DNA of 64,000 nucleotides from Culex pipiens pallens (taxonomy: Eukaryota > Arthropoda > Insecta > Diptera > Culicidae), in assembly GCF_016801865.2 (NCBI RefSeq), contig NC_068938.1:128834323-128898322 (forward strand), in the 5' to 3' direction. Within the stretch, counting starts at the first letter, position 1. The number at the start of each line of letters is the position of its first letter. The position numbers and the translations under genes were made by a program. Below the pieces are notes generated by a model. It did no database searches. It had not been told where the DNA came from and worked only from the letters and a program-made list of their open reading frames with translations. Of the stretch, positions 33,363 to 44,990 are shown piece by piece.

Positions 33363-34320
33363 CACTGAAAGAAAGGCGCATAGCAATATCACATGTATTA
33401 CACGTGAATCTGCCCCATTCGATTTTGCTTATGATTATCACGTGGAAATCACTTCGAAAATTCTAAACGCGCGACGCGGTAAATTCAAAAGCAAAACACG
33501 TTAACCTCATGTGACGATGCACATGAATTCGCAATGCTTTTCTCATTAATGTCAAATGGTTTTGTAGTGTAAATCAAACGGTTTTCCATTGTTTTTCAAA
33601 TGAGCAAAATAATGAGAGGGGTTTTCTTATCATGTATTTATTCTACCGGGAAGTACGCCCTGCCGAACCGGAGAATCACCAAGGTCAGGTCGTTCAGGAA
33701 CGGGTTGAAGCTGGCCGAGCAAAATGGCACCAAGAAAATCATTTTGTTCTTCTCGATCCGGCAGCTCGCGGATCCGTATTCCGCCCCTGTTTTTCATGAT
33801 GAATCTAAAGAAACCCCGACCTCTGGCCGGATCCTGATCATCTGGAAAAAATAATAAACATTAATTTCAAACAGCTCTATTGTTTCTTTTGATTTTACCT
33901 ACCACAAGCGCACAATTATTAAAAAATATTCTCAGGAAGTTGTCTAAAAGAATATTTATCTCCGCAAAGCAATTTTTCCACCAGCATCGTCCGTGGCCAT
34001 CTTACTAATGGAGAGTTTTTCGCCACTCGCATTCAAAAACCAAAACATTTAAATCTAACGTGTTTTTCACTTCAAAATCAAAGGAAATATCCAATGGGGC
34101 AAATCGATATGAAATTCATTTGAATCTGAAGTGAAAAGCAGGTGAAACAAGAATGAATGATTATTCGCTTATGATCAGCTGGTTTCAAATGATTTTCAAG
34201 TCCATTTGATATGTAAAACATGTGCGGGTCAAAGGAAAAGCACGTGATTTTATTGTGTAGATTTTTGGAGACTCTCACGTGGAAAAACACTTGAGATTGC
34301 TATGTTGGTTTCTTTCAGTG
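33363..34320. mobile_element. TA-flanked element, CACTGAAAGAAA ends, with GC-rich cargo
   Basis: TA flanks it (33361-33362, 34321-34322). Ends are CACTGAAAGAAAGG.. and CACTGAAAGAAACC.., both continuing to CATAGCAAT. The inside is AT-rich except 33645-33850, which has coding-like composition. Confidence 0.78.
33645..33852. pseudogene. GC-rich coding-like fragment inside the TA element
   Basis: Plus-strand reading gives GKYALPNRRITKVRSFRN and onwards to a stop at 33852. On the minus strand an acceptor-like TTTTTTCCAG (about 33843-33852) opens a frame with RIRELPDREEQNDFLGAILL. I cannot tell which strand, if either, was coding, and recognise no family. Composition unlike the surrounding element suggests captured host DNA. 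Confidence 0.3.
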
Positions 34321-34371
34321 TAGGGGCAAGAGGAACAATGGATGAAACAACATGTTAATTTGCTAACAATT

Positions 34372-34697
34372 GGGTCCTAAAATGAAGCTTGGATTGCTGA
34401 TATTATTGTTTACAGCGATAAAGCTTGTTTTTCTGAGTACATTGACACTTTGTACGACCACAAAGAGTTTAAAATGGATTTTTAAATCAATTTTGAAAAA
34501 TTAACTTCGCGGTCCTTCTTGACAGAAAAGCTCCTACTTGACAGCTCGTTCCAAGGGGACCATAGTTGATCCATCGAAAAAATGTTGTCTTGTCAAAAAA
34601 AAAAAATTGTATTAAAATGAAAAAAAGTGATCAGAAATGATTTTTAATCGTGTTTTTTACCGTTGTTCATAAAAATTTACATAGGGCTTTAGCACCC
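34372..34697. mobile_element. 326-bp AATT-flanked element, copy 2
   Basis: AATT flanks it (34368-34371, 34698-34701). Ends are GGGTCCTAAAATGAAGC and, from the right, GGGTGCTAAAGCCC. The empty site, ACAATTGAACTG, is preserved in copy D near 43668. Confidence 0.88.
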
Positions 34698-34733
34698 AAT
34701 TGAACTGTTATCACTTAGATACATACCCTACCC

Positions 34734-35195
34734 GACCTTTTGGCCCTGCGGGACAGATTTGATTTTTCTGAACGGGGGAATGGCAACCCTATTCCGACCT
34801 AAGCAAACTGACAACAGTCGACATTACCACGGTTGTCAAATGAGAGCCCTCAACAAAAGCACTAGCTGTCATATGGTAGCCCATAACAAATCATTGTTTG
34901 GGTCTTTGATTTTAAAATTTTCCGCAATTTAAACGATAAATTCCTGAAAAAAACACGTGAATTGTGTTGCTGCTGGCAAATTCTATCATATTCTTGAAGA
35001 TTCCATCCCAATATTGGATGAAAATTCATATCGAAAAAGTGATTTTTCTGTTTACCTTTTTTTGTTTTTTTTTTGACAAAGAACTTTGTCCTAAGGGCTC
35101 TATTCTGGTGAGGTGTCAATCCAGAAAAACGAAAAATGTCGCGCGTTACGAAAATGTTGCATGCTTGGTACTGCGGAAGGGGTCAGCAACGAATG
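34734..35195. other. Unassigned DNA before the foldback complex
   Basis: Mixed composition, no gene recognised. Confidence 0.4.
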
Positions 35196-35519
35196 AAGTG
35201 TGGCAACAATGGTGCAACATTCTCGCGTGACAGTTCCAAGAAAGCAGGAGACGAGGCAAAATTTGCACCATGTTGCCACATTTTATGCGGACTATATAAC
35301 CTAACAGATAGCCTCTGAACAGTTAGTTTTGACCGAAAATCCGTCAGAGACGGATCGACGGTGGTAATTTTATTGCTCACACACACATACACACATTGAA
35401 AGACACAGGTTGAGCACCACCTTGGGAGGAATTCTGTTCTAAAGAACATTGTTAGAACGGTCACTCGGAAATCAGAATGATTCAAGGTAACGGGGTTGGG
35501 ACCAAACTGGTAGGATATT

Positions 35520-38336
35520 GGCCACACCCGGAGTGGCCATGGCCCTGAGGGAAGGTTCTACCGGGGGAACATTTATTGAACCATACGACTTGGGGCAATA
35601 TGGGTATCAAAATTCATGGTTTTTGATACTGGTAATGAAAATGGCCATTTTGACAGGATTGGCCACACCCGGAGTGGCCATGGCCCTGAGGGAAGGTTCT
35701 ACCGGGGGAACATTTATTGAACCATACGACTTGGGGCAATATGGGTATCAAAATTCATGGTTTTTGATACTGGTAATGAAATTGGCCATTTTGACAGGAT
35801 TGGCCACACCCGGAGTGGCCATGGCCCTGAGGGAAGGTTCTACCGGGGGGACATTTATCGAACCATACGACTTGGAGCAATATGGGTATCAAAATTCATG
35901 GTTTTTGATACTGGTAATGAAAATGGCCATTTTGACAGGATTGGCCACACCCGGAGTGGCCATGGCCCTGAGGGAAGGTTCTACCGGGGGAACATTTATT
36001 GAACCATACGACTTGGGGCAATATGGGTATCAAAAATCATGGTTTTTGATACTGGTAATGAAAATGGCCATTTTGACAGGATTGGCCACACCCGGAGTGG
36101 CCATGGCCCTGAGGGAAGGTTCTACCGGGGGGACATTTATCGAACCATACGACTTGGAGCAATATGGGTATCAAAATTCATGGTTTTTGATACTGGTAAT
36201 GAAAATGGCCATTTTGACAGGATTGGCCACACCCGGAGTGGCCATGGCCCTGAGGGAAGGTTCTACCGGGGGACATTTATCGAACCATACGACTTGGGGC
36301 AATATGGGTATCAAAATTCATGGTTTTTGATACTGGTGATGAAAATGGCCATTTTGACAGGATTGGCCACACCCGGAGTGGCCATGGCCCTGAGGGAAGG
36401 TTCTACCGGGGGAACATTTATCGAACCATACGACTTGGGGCAATATGGGTTTCAAAATTCATGGTTTTTGATACTGGTGATGAAAATGGCCATTTTGACA
36501 GGATTGGCCACACCCGGAGTGGCCATGGCCCTGAGGGAAGGTTCTACCGGGGGAACATTTATTGAACCATACGACTTGGGGCAATATGGGTATCAAAATT
36601 CATGGTTTTTGATACTGGTAATGAAAATGGCCATTTTGACAGGATTGGCCACACCCGGAGTGGCCATGGCCCTGAGGGAAGGTTCTACCGGGGGGACATT
36701 TATCGAACCATACGACTTGGAGCAATATGGGTATCAAAATTCATGGTTTTTGATACTGGTAATGAAAATGGCCATTTTGACAGGATTGGCCACACCCGGA
36801 GTGGCCATGGCCCTGAGGGAAGGTTCTACCGGGGGACATTTATCGAACCATACGACTTGGGGCAATATGGGTATCAAAATTCATGGTTTTTGATACTGGT
36901 GATGAAAATGGCCATTTTGACAGGATTGGCCACACCCGGAGTGGCCATGGCCCTGAGGGAAGGTTCTACCGGGGGAACATTTATCGAACCATACGACTTG
37001 GGGCAATATGGGTATCAAAATTCATGGTTTTTGATACTGGTGATGAAAATGGCCATTTTGACAGGATTGGCCACACCCGGAGTGGCCATGGCCCTGAGGG
37101 AAGGTTCTACCGGGGGAACATTTATTGAACTATACGACTTGGGGCAATATGGGTTTCAAAATTCATGGTTTTTGATACTGGTGATGAAAATGGCCATTTT
37201 GACAGGATTGGCCACACCCGGAGTGGCCATGGCCCTGAGGGAAGGTTCTACCGGGGGAACATTTATTGAACCATACGACTTGGGGCAATATGGGTATCAA
37301 AATTCATGGTTTTTGATACTGGTAATGAAAATGGCCATTTTGACAGGATTGGCCACACCCGGAGTGGCCATGGCCCTGAGGGAAGGTTCTACCGGGGGAC
37401 ATTTATCGAACCATACGACTTGGGGCAATATGGGTATCAAAATTCATGGTTTTTGATACTGGTGATGAAAATGGCCATTTTGACAGGATTGGCCACACCC
37501 GGAGTGGCCATGGCCCTGAGGGAAGGTTCTACCGGGGGAACATTTATCGAACCATACGACTTGGGGCAATATGGGTATCAAAATTCATGGTTTTTGATAC
37601 TGGTGATGAAAATGGCCATTTTGACAGGATTGGCCACACCCGGAGTGGCCATGGCCCTGAGGGAAGGTTCTACCGGGGGAACATTTATTGAACCATACGA
37701 CTTGGGGCAATATGGGTTTCAAAATTCATGGTTTTTGATACTGGTGATGAAAATGGCCATTTTGACAGGATTGGCCACACCCAGAGTGGCCATGGCCCTG
37801 AGGGAAGGTTCTACCGGGGGAACATTTATTGAACCATACGACTTGGGGCAATATGGGTATCAAAATTCATGGTTTTTGATACTGGTAATGAAAATGGCCA
37901 TTTTGACAGGATTGGCCACACCCGGAGTGGCCATGGCCCTGAGGGAAGGTTCTACCGGGGGAACATTTATTGAACCATACGACTTGGGGCAATATGGGTA
38001 TCAAAATTCATGGTTTTTGATACTGGTGATGAAAATGGCCATTTTGACAGGATTGGCCACACCCGGAGTGGCCATGGCCCTGAGGGAAGGTTCTACCGGG
38101 GGGACATTTATCGAACCATACGACTTGGGGCAATATGGGTATCAAAAATCATGGTTTTTGATACTGGTGATGAAAATAGCCATTTTGACAGGATTGGCCA
38201 CACTCGGAATGGCCATGGTCCTGAGGGAAGGTTCTACCGGGGGGGACATTTATCGAACCATACGACTTGGGGCAATATGGGTATCAAAATTCATGGTTTT
38301 TGGTACCGTCCCAAGTCGTATGGTTCGATAAATGTC
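35520..38336 (+). repeat. 141-bp minisatellite, 20 tandem units
   Basis: Units start at 35520, 35661, 35802 and onwards at 141-base steps, with occasional 140-base steps (36225, 36788, 37351). Identity is very high except in the last unit (38196). Each begins GGCCACACCCGGAGTGGCC, a near-palindrome. A turned-round partial unit follows at 38306-38500. Confidence 0.95.
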
Positions 38337-38511
38337 CCCGGTAGAACCTTCCCCAGGGCCATGGCCACTTCGGTTGAGGCCAATCCGGCCAAAATGTCCA
38401 TTTTCATTACCAGTATCAAAAACCATGAATTTTGATACCCATATTGCCCCAATTTATATGGTTCGATAAATATCCCCCCGGTAAAAGCTTCCCTCAGGGC
38501 ATTTGAATAAA

Positions 38512-40365
38512 TTGATTACTCCTTTATTTGACCTCCTAGCCAAATGGTGTATTTGGAAGAGTTGTTGTACTTGATAAGGGCTATTTTTTAAAGTTATTGA
38601 CATACAGGGTGACGACCTTCCAGGGTGTCAACCAAAAACTAACTCTGTTGGATGACGTTGTAGGGCTTTGGTGTATTGCGCAAAGTTGTAGAGGAGAAAA
38701 TTTCATGAAAGTTTGTCAAAGGCGCCAAATTTGTAGCTCTTAATCTACTACGTCATTTTTGCAAAAATGGTAAAAAAGCACTTTTTTTGTGATAACTTAA
38801 AATGTTAGCATTTTAGCGGCCTACTATGTTCTGAAGAGTTGTTTTTGACATAAAATTACATATCTTTGCCGAAAACAGCAAAATGTTTTGAGCCTTTATT
38901 GAGGAGTTATAACCATTTGTAAGTGATTTTGAGCATATTTTTAAGTTGCAATGTTTTCGAAATGGCGAATTTTGGCGCAAAACCGAACAATGCACATGAA
39001 AGTACACACTTTCAACTACATTTTCAGCTGTCAATAAATTTTTCAGTCCCTTCAAATAGATTGCTTTGATTTTTTGTTCTATAATTTCATAACTCCTGCT
39101 CTCGACGGTCCCTTCAATATCGACACCGAGAGAGTCCACTGTATCTCAATTTGAATTTGACGGTTTTTAATCAATTTATTTATAATTTTTAAGCGTAATC
39201 TTATTGAAACGTGGTAAAAGTCGGTAAATTGAAAGGGTAAATTGATCGATTTTAATATTGCTTATTGCGAGATAAAATCACGTTTCTCCTTCGCTGTGAG
39301 TGACAGGAGATTATTGCCACCTTATTACCGCAGTGTAAAAATCAGCAAGTTGAACTGAAATTCTGGTTGATTTGGCTGTCAACTTGGTTTGTTTTGAATA
39401 TTTTCCAAAAAGTCAGCTCAAAACTCAAGGCAACCTTTGACAACAGCCAAAAATTTGTTCTGCGGTTGTCTTGCGGCTGTCATGCGACCATTATCTTGCG
39501 GTCGTATCACCGCACGTGAACTCTAATTATTGACGCCCGCAGTAAAACATTGTTCATGCTAAAAATTATGATACACATTTTAACATTATGAACAAATACA
39601 TGTTTTTCCCAAAAATAATGTAAGTGAAAATTTTAAATAATTGTTCGTATTTAGAATTAAGACAATTTAATTTCCATAAAAATCGATCAATTTACCCTTC
39701 AATTTACCGATTTTCACCTTGTATTCATTATGATTTCGAATAACATTTATAAATTAATTGATTAAAAATCGGCAAATTCAAATTGAGATATCTAAAAATA
39801 TATACACGGAGATATTTTCAGGAAATGTAGTTGAAAGTGTGTACTTTCAGGTGCATTGTTCGGTTTTGCGCCAAAATGCGCCATTTTGAAAACATTGCAA
39901 CTTGAAAATAGGCTCAAAATCACTTAAAAATGGTTATAACTCCTCAATAAAGGCTCAAAACATTTTGCTGTTTTCGGCAAAGATATGTAATTTTATGTCA
40001 TAAACAACTCTTCAGAACATAGTAGGCCGCTAAAACGCTAACATTTTAAGTTATCACAAAAAAGTGCTTTTTGGACCATTTTTGCAAAACTGGCGCATAT
40101 CTCGAGTAGATTAAGAGCTACAAATTTGGCGCCTTCGACCAACCTTCATGAATTTTTCTCCTCTTCAACTTTGCTCAAGACACCAAAGCCCTACAACGTC
40201 ATCCAATAAAGTTAATTATGGTTGACACCCTGGAAGGTCGTCACCCTGTATGTCAATAACTTCAAAAGATAGCCCTTATCAAATACAACAACTCTTCCGA
40301 AGACATCATTTGGCTAGGACGTCAAATAAAAGAGTTATCAATTTATTCCACTTAATTTTGCCATT
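38512..40365. repeat. Inverted-repeat core of the foldback complex
   Basis: About 38512-39140 pairs with about 39805-40365 (for example GGGTGACGACCTTCCAGGG against its complement at 40230-40250). The centre 39150-39800 is a smaller inverted repeat (ATCGATCAATTTACC motif). Confidence 0.8.
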
Positions 40366-40374
40366 CCGAACACT

Positions 40375-40815
40375 GTGCAATGGCCACTCCGGGTGTGGCC
40401 AATCCTGTCAAAATGGCCATTTTCATTACCAGTATCAAAAACCATGAATTTTGATACCCATATTGCCTCAAGTCGTATGGTTCGATAAATGTCCCCCCGA
40501 TAGAACCTTCCCTCAGGGCCATGGCCACTCCGGGTGTGGCCAATCCTGTCAAAATGGCCAATTTCATTACCAGTATCAAAAACCATGAATTTTGATACCC
40601 ATATTGCCCCAAGTCGTATGGTTCAATAAATGTCCCCCCGGTAGAACCTTCCCTCAGGGCCATGGCCACTCCGGGTGTGGCCAATCCTGTCAAAATGGCC
40701 ATTTTCATCACCAGTATCAAAAACCATGAATTTTGATACCCATATTGCCCCAAGTCGAATGGTTCAATAAATGTCCCCTGGTAGAACCTTCCCTCAGGGC
40801 CATGGCCACTCCGGG
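40375..40815 (-). repeat. 141-bp minisatellite, about 3 units, inverted
   Basis: Same unit as 35520-38336 in opposite orientation, with junctions at about 40391, 40532, 40673 and 40814. Confidence 0.92.
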
Positions 40816-41111
40816 TGTGGCCAATATCCTACCAGTTTGGTCCCAACCCCATTGCCTTGAATCATTCTGGTTTCCGAGTGACCTTTCTAACAATGTTCTT
40901 TAGAACAGAATTCCTCCCAAGGTGGTGCACAACCTGTGTCTTTCAATGTGTGTATGTGTGTGTGAGCAATAAAATTACCACCGTCGATCCGTCTCTGACG
41001 GATTTTCGGTCAAAACTAACTGTTCAGAGGCTATCTGTTAGCTTATATAGTTCGCATGAAATGTGGCAACAGTGGTGCAACATTCTCGCGTGACTGTTCC
41101 AAGAAAGCAGG

Positions 41112-41170
41112 TGGTGGTGGTAGTTGATTTATTTCAGTCAGCTTTAACATATTTGTCATTCGCTGCCTAC
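41112..41170 (-). mobile_element. Tiny 5'-truncated retroposon
   Basis: The 59 bases sit between exact 13-bp copies of CCAAGAAAGCAGG (41099-41111, 41171-41183), and the 35.2-kb copy of the same module lacks them. On the minus strand it reads GACTGAAATAAATCAACTAC then CCACC repeats, as expected for a LINE 3' end. Confidence 0.65.
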
Positions 41171-41184
41171 CCAAGAAAGCAGGA

Positions 41185-41652
41185 GACGAGGCAAAATTTG
41201 CACCATGTTGCCACATTTCATGCGGACTATATAAGCTAACAGATAGCCTCTGAACAATTTTAGTTTTGACTGAAATCCGTCAGAGACGGATCGACGGTGG
41301 TAATTTTATTGCTCACACACACATACACACATTGAAAGATACAGGTTGTGCACCAACTTGGGAGGAATTCTGTTCTAAAGAACATTGTTAGAACGGTCAC
41401 TCGGAGACCATAATGATTTAAGGCAATGGGGTTGGGACCAAACTGGTAGGATATTGGCCACACCCGGAGTGGCCATGGCCCTGAGGGAAGGTTCTACCGG
41501 GGGAACATTTATTGAACCATACGACTTGGGGCAATATGGGTATCAAAATTCATGGTTTTTGATACTAGTCATGAAAATGGCCATTTTGACAGGATTGGCC
41601 ACACCCGGAGTGGCCATGGCCCTGAGGGAAGGTTCTACCAGGGGACATTTAT
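41185..41652 (+). repeat. Third end module with 1.4 minisatellite units
   Basis: It repeats the 35222-35519 module, then one full 141-bp unit (41456-41596) and a partial one ending near 41652. It lies head to head with the module at 40815-41095. Confidence 0.85.
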
Positions 41653-42230
41653 TGAATAAATTTAATTAGAATTAATTATTCAGGATTAAATAAATAGGCA
41701 AAGAATTAAAAAATATAAATAAAAATAGCATGATTTTTAGAGTTTTGTACAAAGTTCTTTGTCATATTGGTTATGTAGAACATAACCACCTGCACCTTTT
41801 TCTTTTTGTCGACAAAACAGTGCGCCCGTACACTCAGAATCGGCATTACGCATTTTCCAGTTTGCTTTTACACATTTGCAGAGGACTTTTGAGTTCAACC
41901 GGGATAACACACTTCGTGTAACCATAGTAATATGTATAATACTGATTGTCAGTGTTTGTTTTCTGAACTTCCAAGATGGCGTCTTCTTCGCTACCCCCTG
42001 TTTCTGAAGCAGTGGCGGGCCGGAACTAATATTTGATAAAAGTTGAAAAAACTAAACACATTTTTTTATTTTTTTAATGATTAAGTTTTTACTTTAATGT
42101 AAATAAATAATAGAACTAGTGTTACAAAAAAGATTCATATATCTTGATTTTAAGAATGAAAAAAAATATAACTTTCAAAAATGAGTTCATTTGACTTACT
42201 TTATTTTTTGTTTGTTTAAAATTGTGTACC
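41653..42230. other. AT-rich stretch
   Basis: 41720-41800 resembles 63440-63520 (AAAGTTC..GTCAT..AACATAAC), so it is probably an old repeat. No gene. Confidence 0.4.
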
Positions 42231-42236
42231 GTCATC

Positions 42237-42371
42237 AGGGGTGACAAAAAAAAATTACTACTGTCATCAGGGGTGACATTGGGTCTGGGGGTGAGCTTGG
42301 GTCATACAAAAATGCTGAAATTTGTATGACCCAATAACACCCCCAGACCCAATGTCACCCCTGATGACGGT
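42237..42371. repeat. Small foldback MITE, CCGTCATCAGGGGTGAC family
   Basis: GTCATCAGGGGTGAC occurs near 42233 and 42263, and its complement closes the element near 42371. GGGTCATACAAA is mirrored inside. It is related to 28903-29519. Confidence 0.7.
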
Positions 42372-42853
42372 AGTAATTGTTTTTGACGATTGCAATTAAA
42401 TACCTATATATTTTTTTTATAAAAAAAATAAAATGTCAATCGTCGTTGCAATTTTTTAAAGCAAGTTTTTCACCAATGTGTAACAGGTCGTATCGAGGTT
42501 CTCCGATTTGGATGAAACTTTCAGCGTTTGTTTGTTTATACATGAGATGAACTCATGCCAAATTAGAGCCCTCTACGACAAAGAGAAGTGGGGTAAAACG
42601 GGCTTCGAAGTTTGAGGTTCAAAAAACATAAAAATAATCTTAAAATTGCTCGCATTTCCGTAAAACTTCATCAATTCCAACTCTCTTAATTGCATTCGAA
42701 AGGTCTTTTGAAGCACTTCAAAATGTGCCATAGACAAGACATCCAGGATTGGTTGAACTTTTTCTCATTGCTTTTGCAAATTACTGTTAAAAAAGGATTT
42801 TTTTAAAACCCTTATATATTTTTGCAACAGCATCCAACACCCAAAATCCTAAG

Positions 42854-42929
42854 GAGCGGCCGTGGCTGACTGGTCACGGTGTTCGCTTTGTAAGCGAATG
42901 GTCCTGGGTTCGATTCCCATCTGCTCCCA
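42854..42929 (+). repeat. tRNA-like sequence, TGT anticodon loop
   Basis: A 7-bp acceptor stem (GGAGCGG/CTGCTCC, one wobble), an exact 5-bp anticodon stem (TTCGC/GCGAA) around TTTGTAA, and a B box GGTTCGATTCC are present. The T stem has a mismatch and positions 8-9 are CC instead of TA, so it is probably a tRNA-Thr-like pseudogene or SINE head rather than a working gene. Confidence 0.55.
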
Positions 42930-42985
42930 ACGCGTATAGGAAATATAAATCTTGAAACTGTGAACATGAACGAAAAATCAAAGTC

Positions 42986-43062
42986 GCTCGAGTCGGGGTT
43001 CGATCCCCCGTCCTTTGGATCGGTAAGCAAAAATGCTAACCACTAGGCCATGACGACTTGGT
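42986..43062 (-). repeat. tRNA-like sequence in opposite orientation
   Basis: Read on the minus strand it has a 7-bp acceptor stem (AAGTCGT/GCGACTT), an A-box-like TGGCCTAGTGGTTAGC and a T arm CGGGG/CCCCG. The anticodon stem does not pair. It faces 42854-42929 across 56 bp. Confidence 0.5.
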
Positions 43063-43971
43063 GAGCTTGAACTGGAGTTAGGAATACTGTTATTATCAAC
43101 TATATACGCGCTGGGTCCTTGTCCATTTGACAAGGGTTCGGAAGTTCTAAATAACGTTTGAATCCGATTGATGCAAACGTTCTTCAGGGCGGGGCTTGTC
43201 GATAAAGCTGAAGTACCTCGCGCTTGGCTAGCCAGCGTAGAAATGGGTCACCGAAGCTCGGCAGAGCTAACACCTTTCAAATGCCTCTGCGAGTTATTTG
43301 CATGTATAGAAAGTAGATCAAAAAAATACATGGAAACAACTCAATATGTAAGAAGTGGCCGCGTGGTCCTGTTTGGTTGGTTGCACACACACACAGCATC
43401 CAACACCCAAACTCCTATAGGTCAAAAGTTAGGGAATTTCATGGACTGTAAGCCTACGGTGTTAACTTTTTGGCCAATCGCAGTTTTTCTCATAGTTTTT
43501 CGATTTTTCTATAACAAACATTTTACAACGTTAGTTTTTGCACTGTATGCCGCTAAGCGGCACTTTTTGGTCTCAATTTTGACTTATTCGGAATCCAAGG
43601 AAAATTTCACGTATGTTAGAAGAATTGGAGCAATGAATTTGTTTTAAACAACATGTTATATGCTTACAATTGAACTGTTATTACTTAGACACATCAGATT
43701 AGAATGTATTTGAAATGTTACTTTCATTTTGAGATTAATGATAATATTTTACTAATATTTTGATCGTTTTTACGAAAAACAAAATTCCTTAGATGATAAA
43801 TAGTAAATTTTCATTATATCACTATATTTTGTATGGACATTTTTTTTTATCAAATGTTTATCATTTTTTAAATACTTTTATGTATTTATTTCCCAATAAA
43901 ATATGTTGTTGCAGCAATTCGTAATTTTTTCCATACTTAAAATCCATATGGTACACTTGAATTGGCTGTAA

Positions 43972-44530
43972 ATGATCGAAGCAAACTGTGCCTGTGGTCG
44001 GACGCGTTTTTTGTTTGCTGTCATTTTTGACCTCCCGTTTATCTTTGAAATTTCTTTAAAATGTGCGAAATTAGTTAAAATAAGAAGACTTTGTTACTAT
44101 TTCGGGTGCCAAACACTAACAGCGGAACTGGTGGAAGTGCGTCGGAAGTTATTTTCGAGGAACTTTGGAAATTCGACTTCCACGACTACGGAAGCAAAAA
44201 AGGCAGGAACAAGATTCGAAAAATATCCTTTAACGAAGAGTTCCTGTGTGTCCAGTTCCAGTTCCTGTCACATAAGATCCAGGATGGCGTTGGGGGTGTT
44301 TTGGATGGCCTTGCCGACAACAGCGTCAATCAAGAATGACTGAAGGAGGTGTGGGTGATGTTCATCGTCTGGCCACTTCAGAGTCATGTGACGCTTGCCG
44401 TATATCGTGGGATACCATGTCCGCTGCCGGGAGTTCTGCTGATCAAACAGATTCAAAACAAGAATTCAAGAAAAACGAAGATTCGAGTGGAACATAACGA
44501 GACGATTAGGATTGAGCCGTTTTAGAAGGA
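43972..44530. pseudogene. Unidentified coding-like fragment
   Basis: Composition is more balanced than its surroundings. Plus-strand text includes SEVIFEELWKFDFHDYGSKK then, after a stop, VMFIVWPLQSHVTLAVYRGI. The minus strand gives LKWPDDEHHPHLLQSFLIDA. No family is recognised and the strand is uncertain. It may be a processed or captured gene copy. Confidence 0.3.
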
Positions 44531-44990
44531 TTCGTGTTTTTGGTGAGAGCTTTCCATTTTTAAATTTCAAATAACCCTTACATCCACTCTAACATTCATA
44601 CATTTCACTGAAGACAACTACGCCAACCATATTATATACGCGGTAGGGTGTTCCCTTGGTCGTTCGCTGTGAGTTGCGGATTGCCTGCTTCTCTAATGAA
44701 GGTTCGACTGAGGGGGCATGCTTATTAATTTCTCGTCGCTCCATACCCTTAGTGACGTGATGGAAGCAAGGGCGTCTATGCAAAGTGTCCCTACACCCGC
44801 TACAAATTTCTGGCGCTTGGGGAGGGAAGAGGGAAACCATTTTGATATATGCGCCGGTATTTGTAGCACTAAAATTCGTGCAAAAAAACTTATGCACGTG
44901 GGTGTACAGATTACGGAGTAAAAGATGATCGAATTGTTCACCTAGCGCTCACATGTGTTCCAGGACCAAGTTGCCTGCGGGTATGGGGAT
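44531..44990. other. Unassigned insert DNA
   Basis: Balanced composition and no convincing ORF. It ends in a CATA repeat (44992-45011). Confidence 0.35.

Larger units (their letters stand above)
33133..34733 (+). mobile_element. TA-flanked element, GGGGCAAG family, copy C (truncated)
   Basis: It starts TA then GGGGAAAGTGGGGCAAG and follows copies A and B until about 34733. Insertions at 33363-34320 and 34372-34697 interrupt it. Its right half is missing. Confidence 0.78.
35196..41095. mobile_element. Foldback-like complex with tandem-repeat arms
   Basis: The left end module (35196-35519) recurs inverted at about 40815-41095 with few differences. It includes an internal TGTGGCAACA..TGTTGCCACA inverted pair and a TATATAA motif. 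Inside it the left arm carries 20 tandem 141-bp units, the right arm about 3 inverted units. The core 38512-40365 is itself an inverted repeat of about 550-bp arms around an AT-rich centre. Long inverted arms built from tandem repeats are the mark of Foldback/Galileo-type elements (P superfamily). No transposase is present. Confidence 0.6.

Noticed and set aside
35518..38331. Long repetitive ORFs (up to 341 codons) with hydrophobic segments
   Set aside because: They follow from a 141-bp DNA repeat that is open in two frames; one-base changes between units break each frame, and no start or splice context supports a gene.
35520..38336. CRISPR-like regular array
   Set aside because: Whole 141-bp units are near identical with no variable spacers, and the DNA is eukaryotic.
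42854..42929. Functional tRNA-Thr gene
   Set aside because: T-stem mismatch, non-standard bases 8-9, and a repeat-like setting make a pseudogene or SINE head more likely.
43168..43647. 159-codon ORF
   Set aside because: It joins SINE-like, unassigned and TA-element DNA of different origins and resembles no protein.
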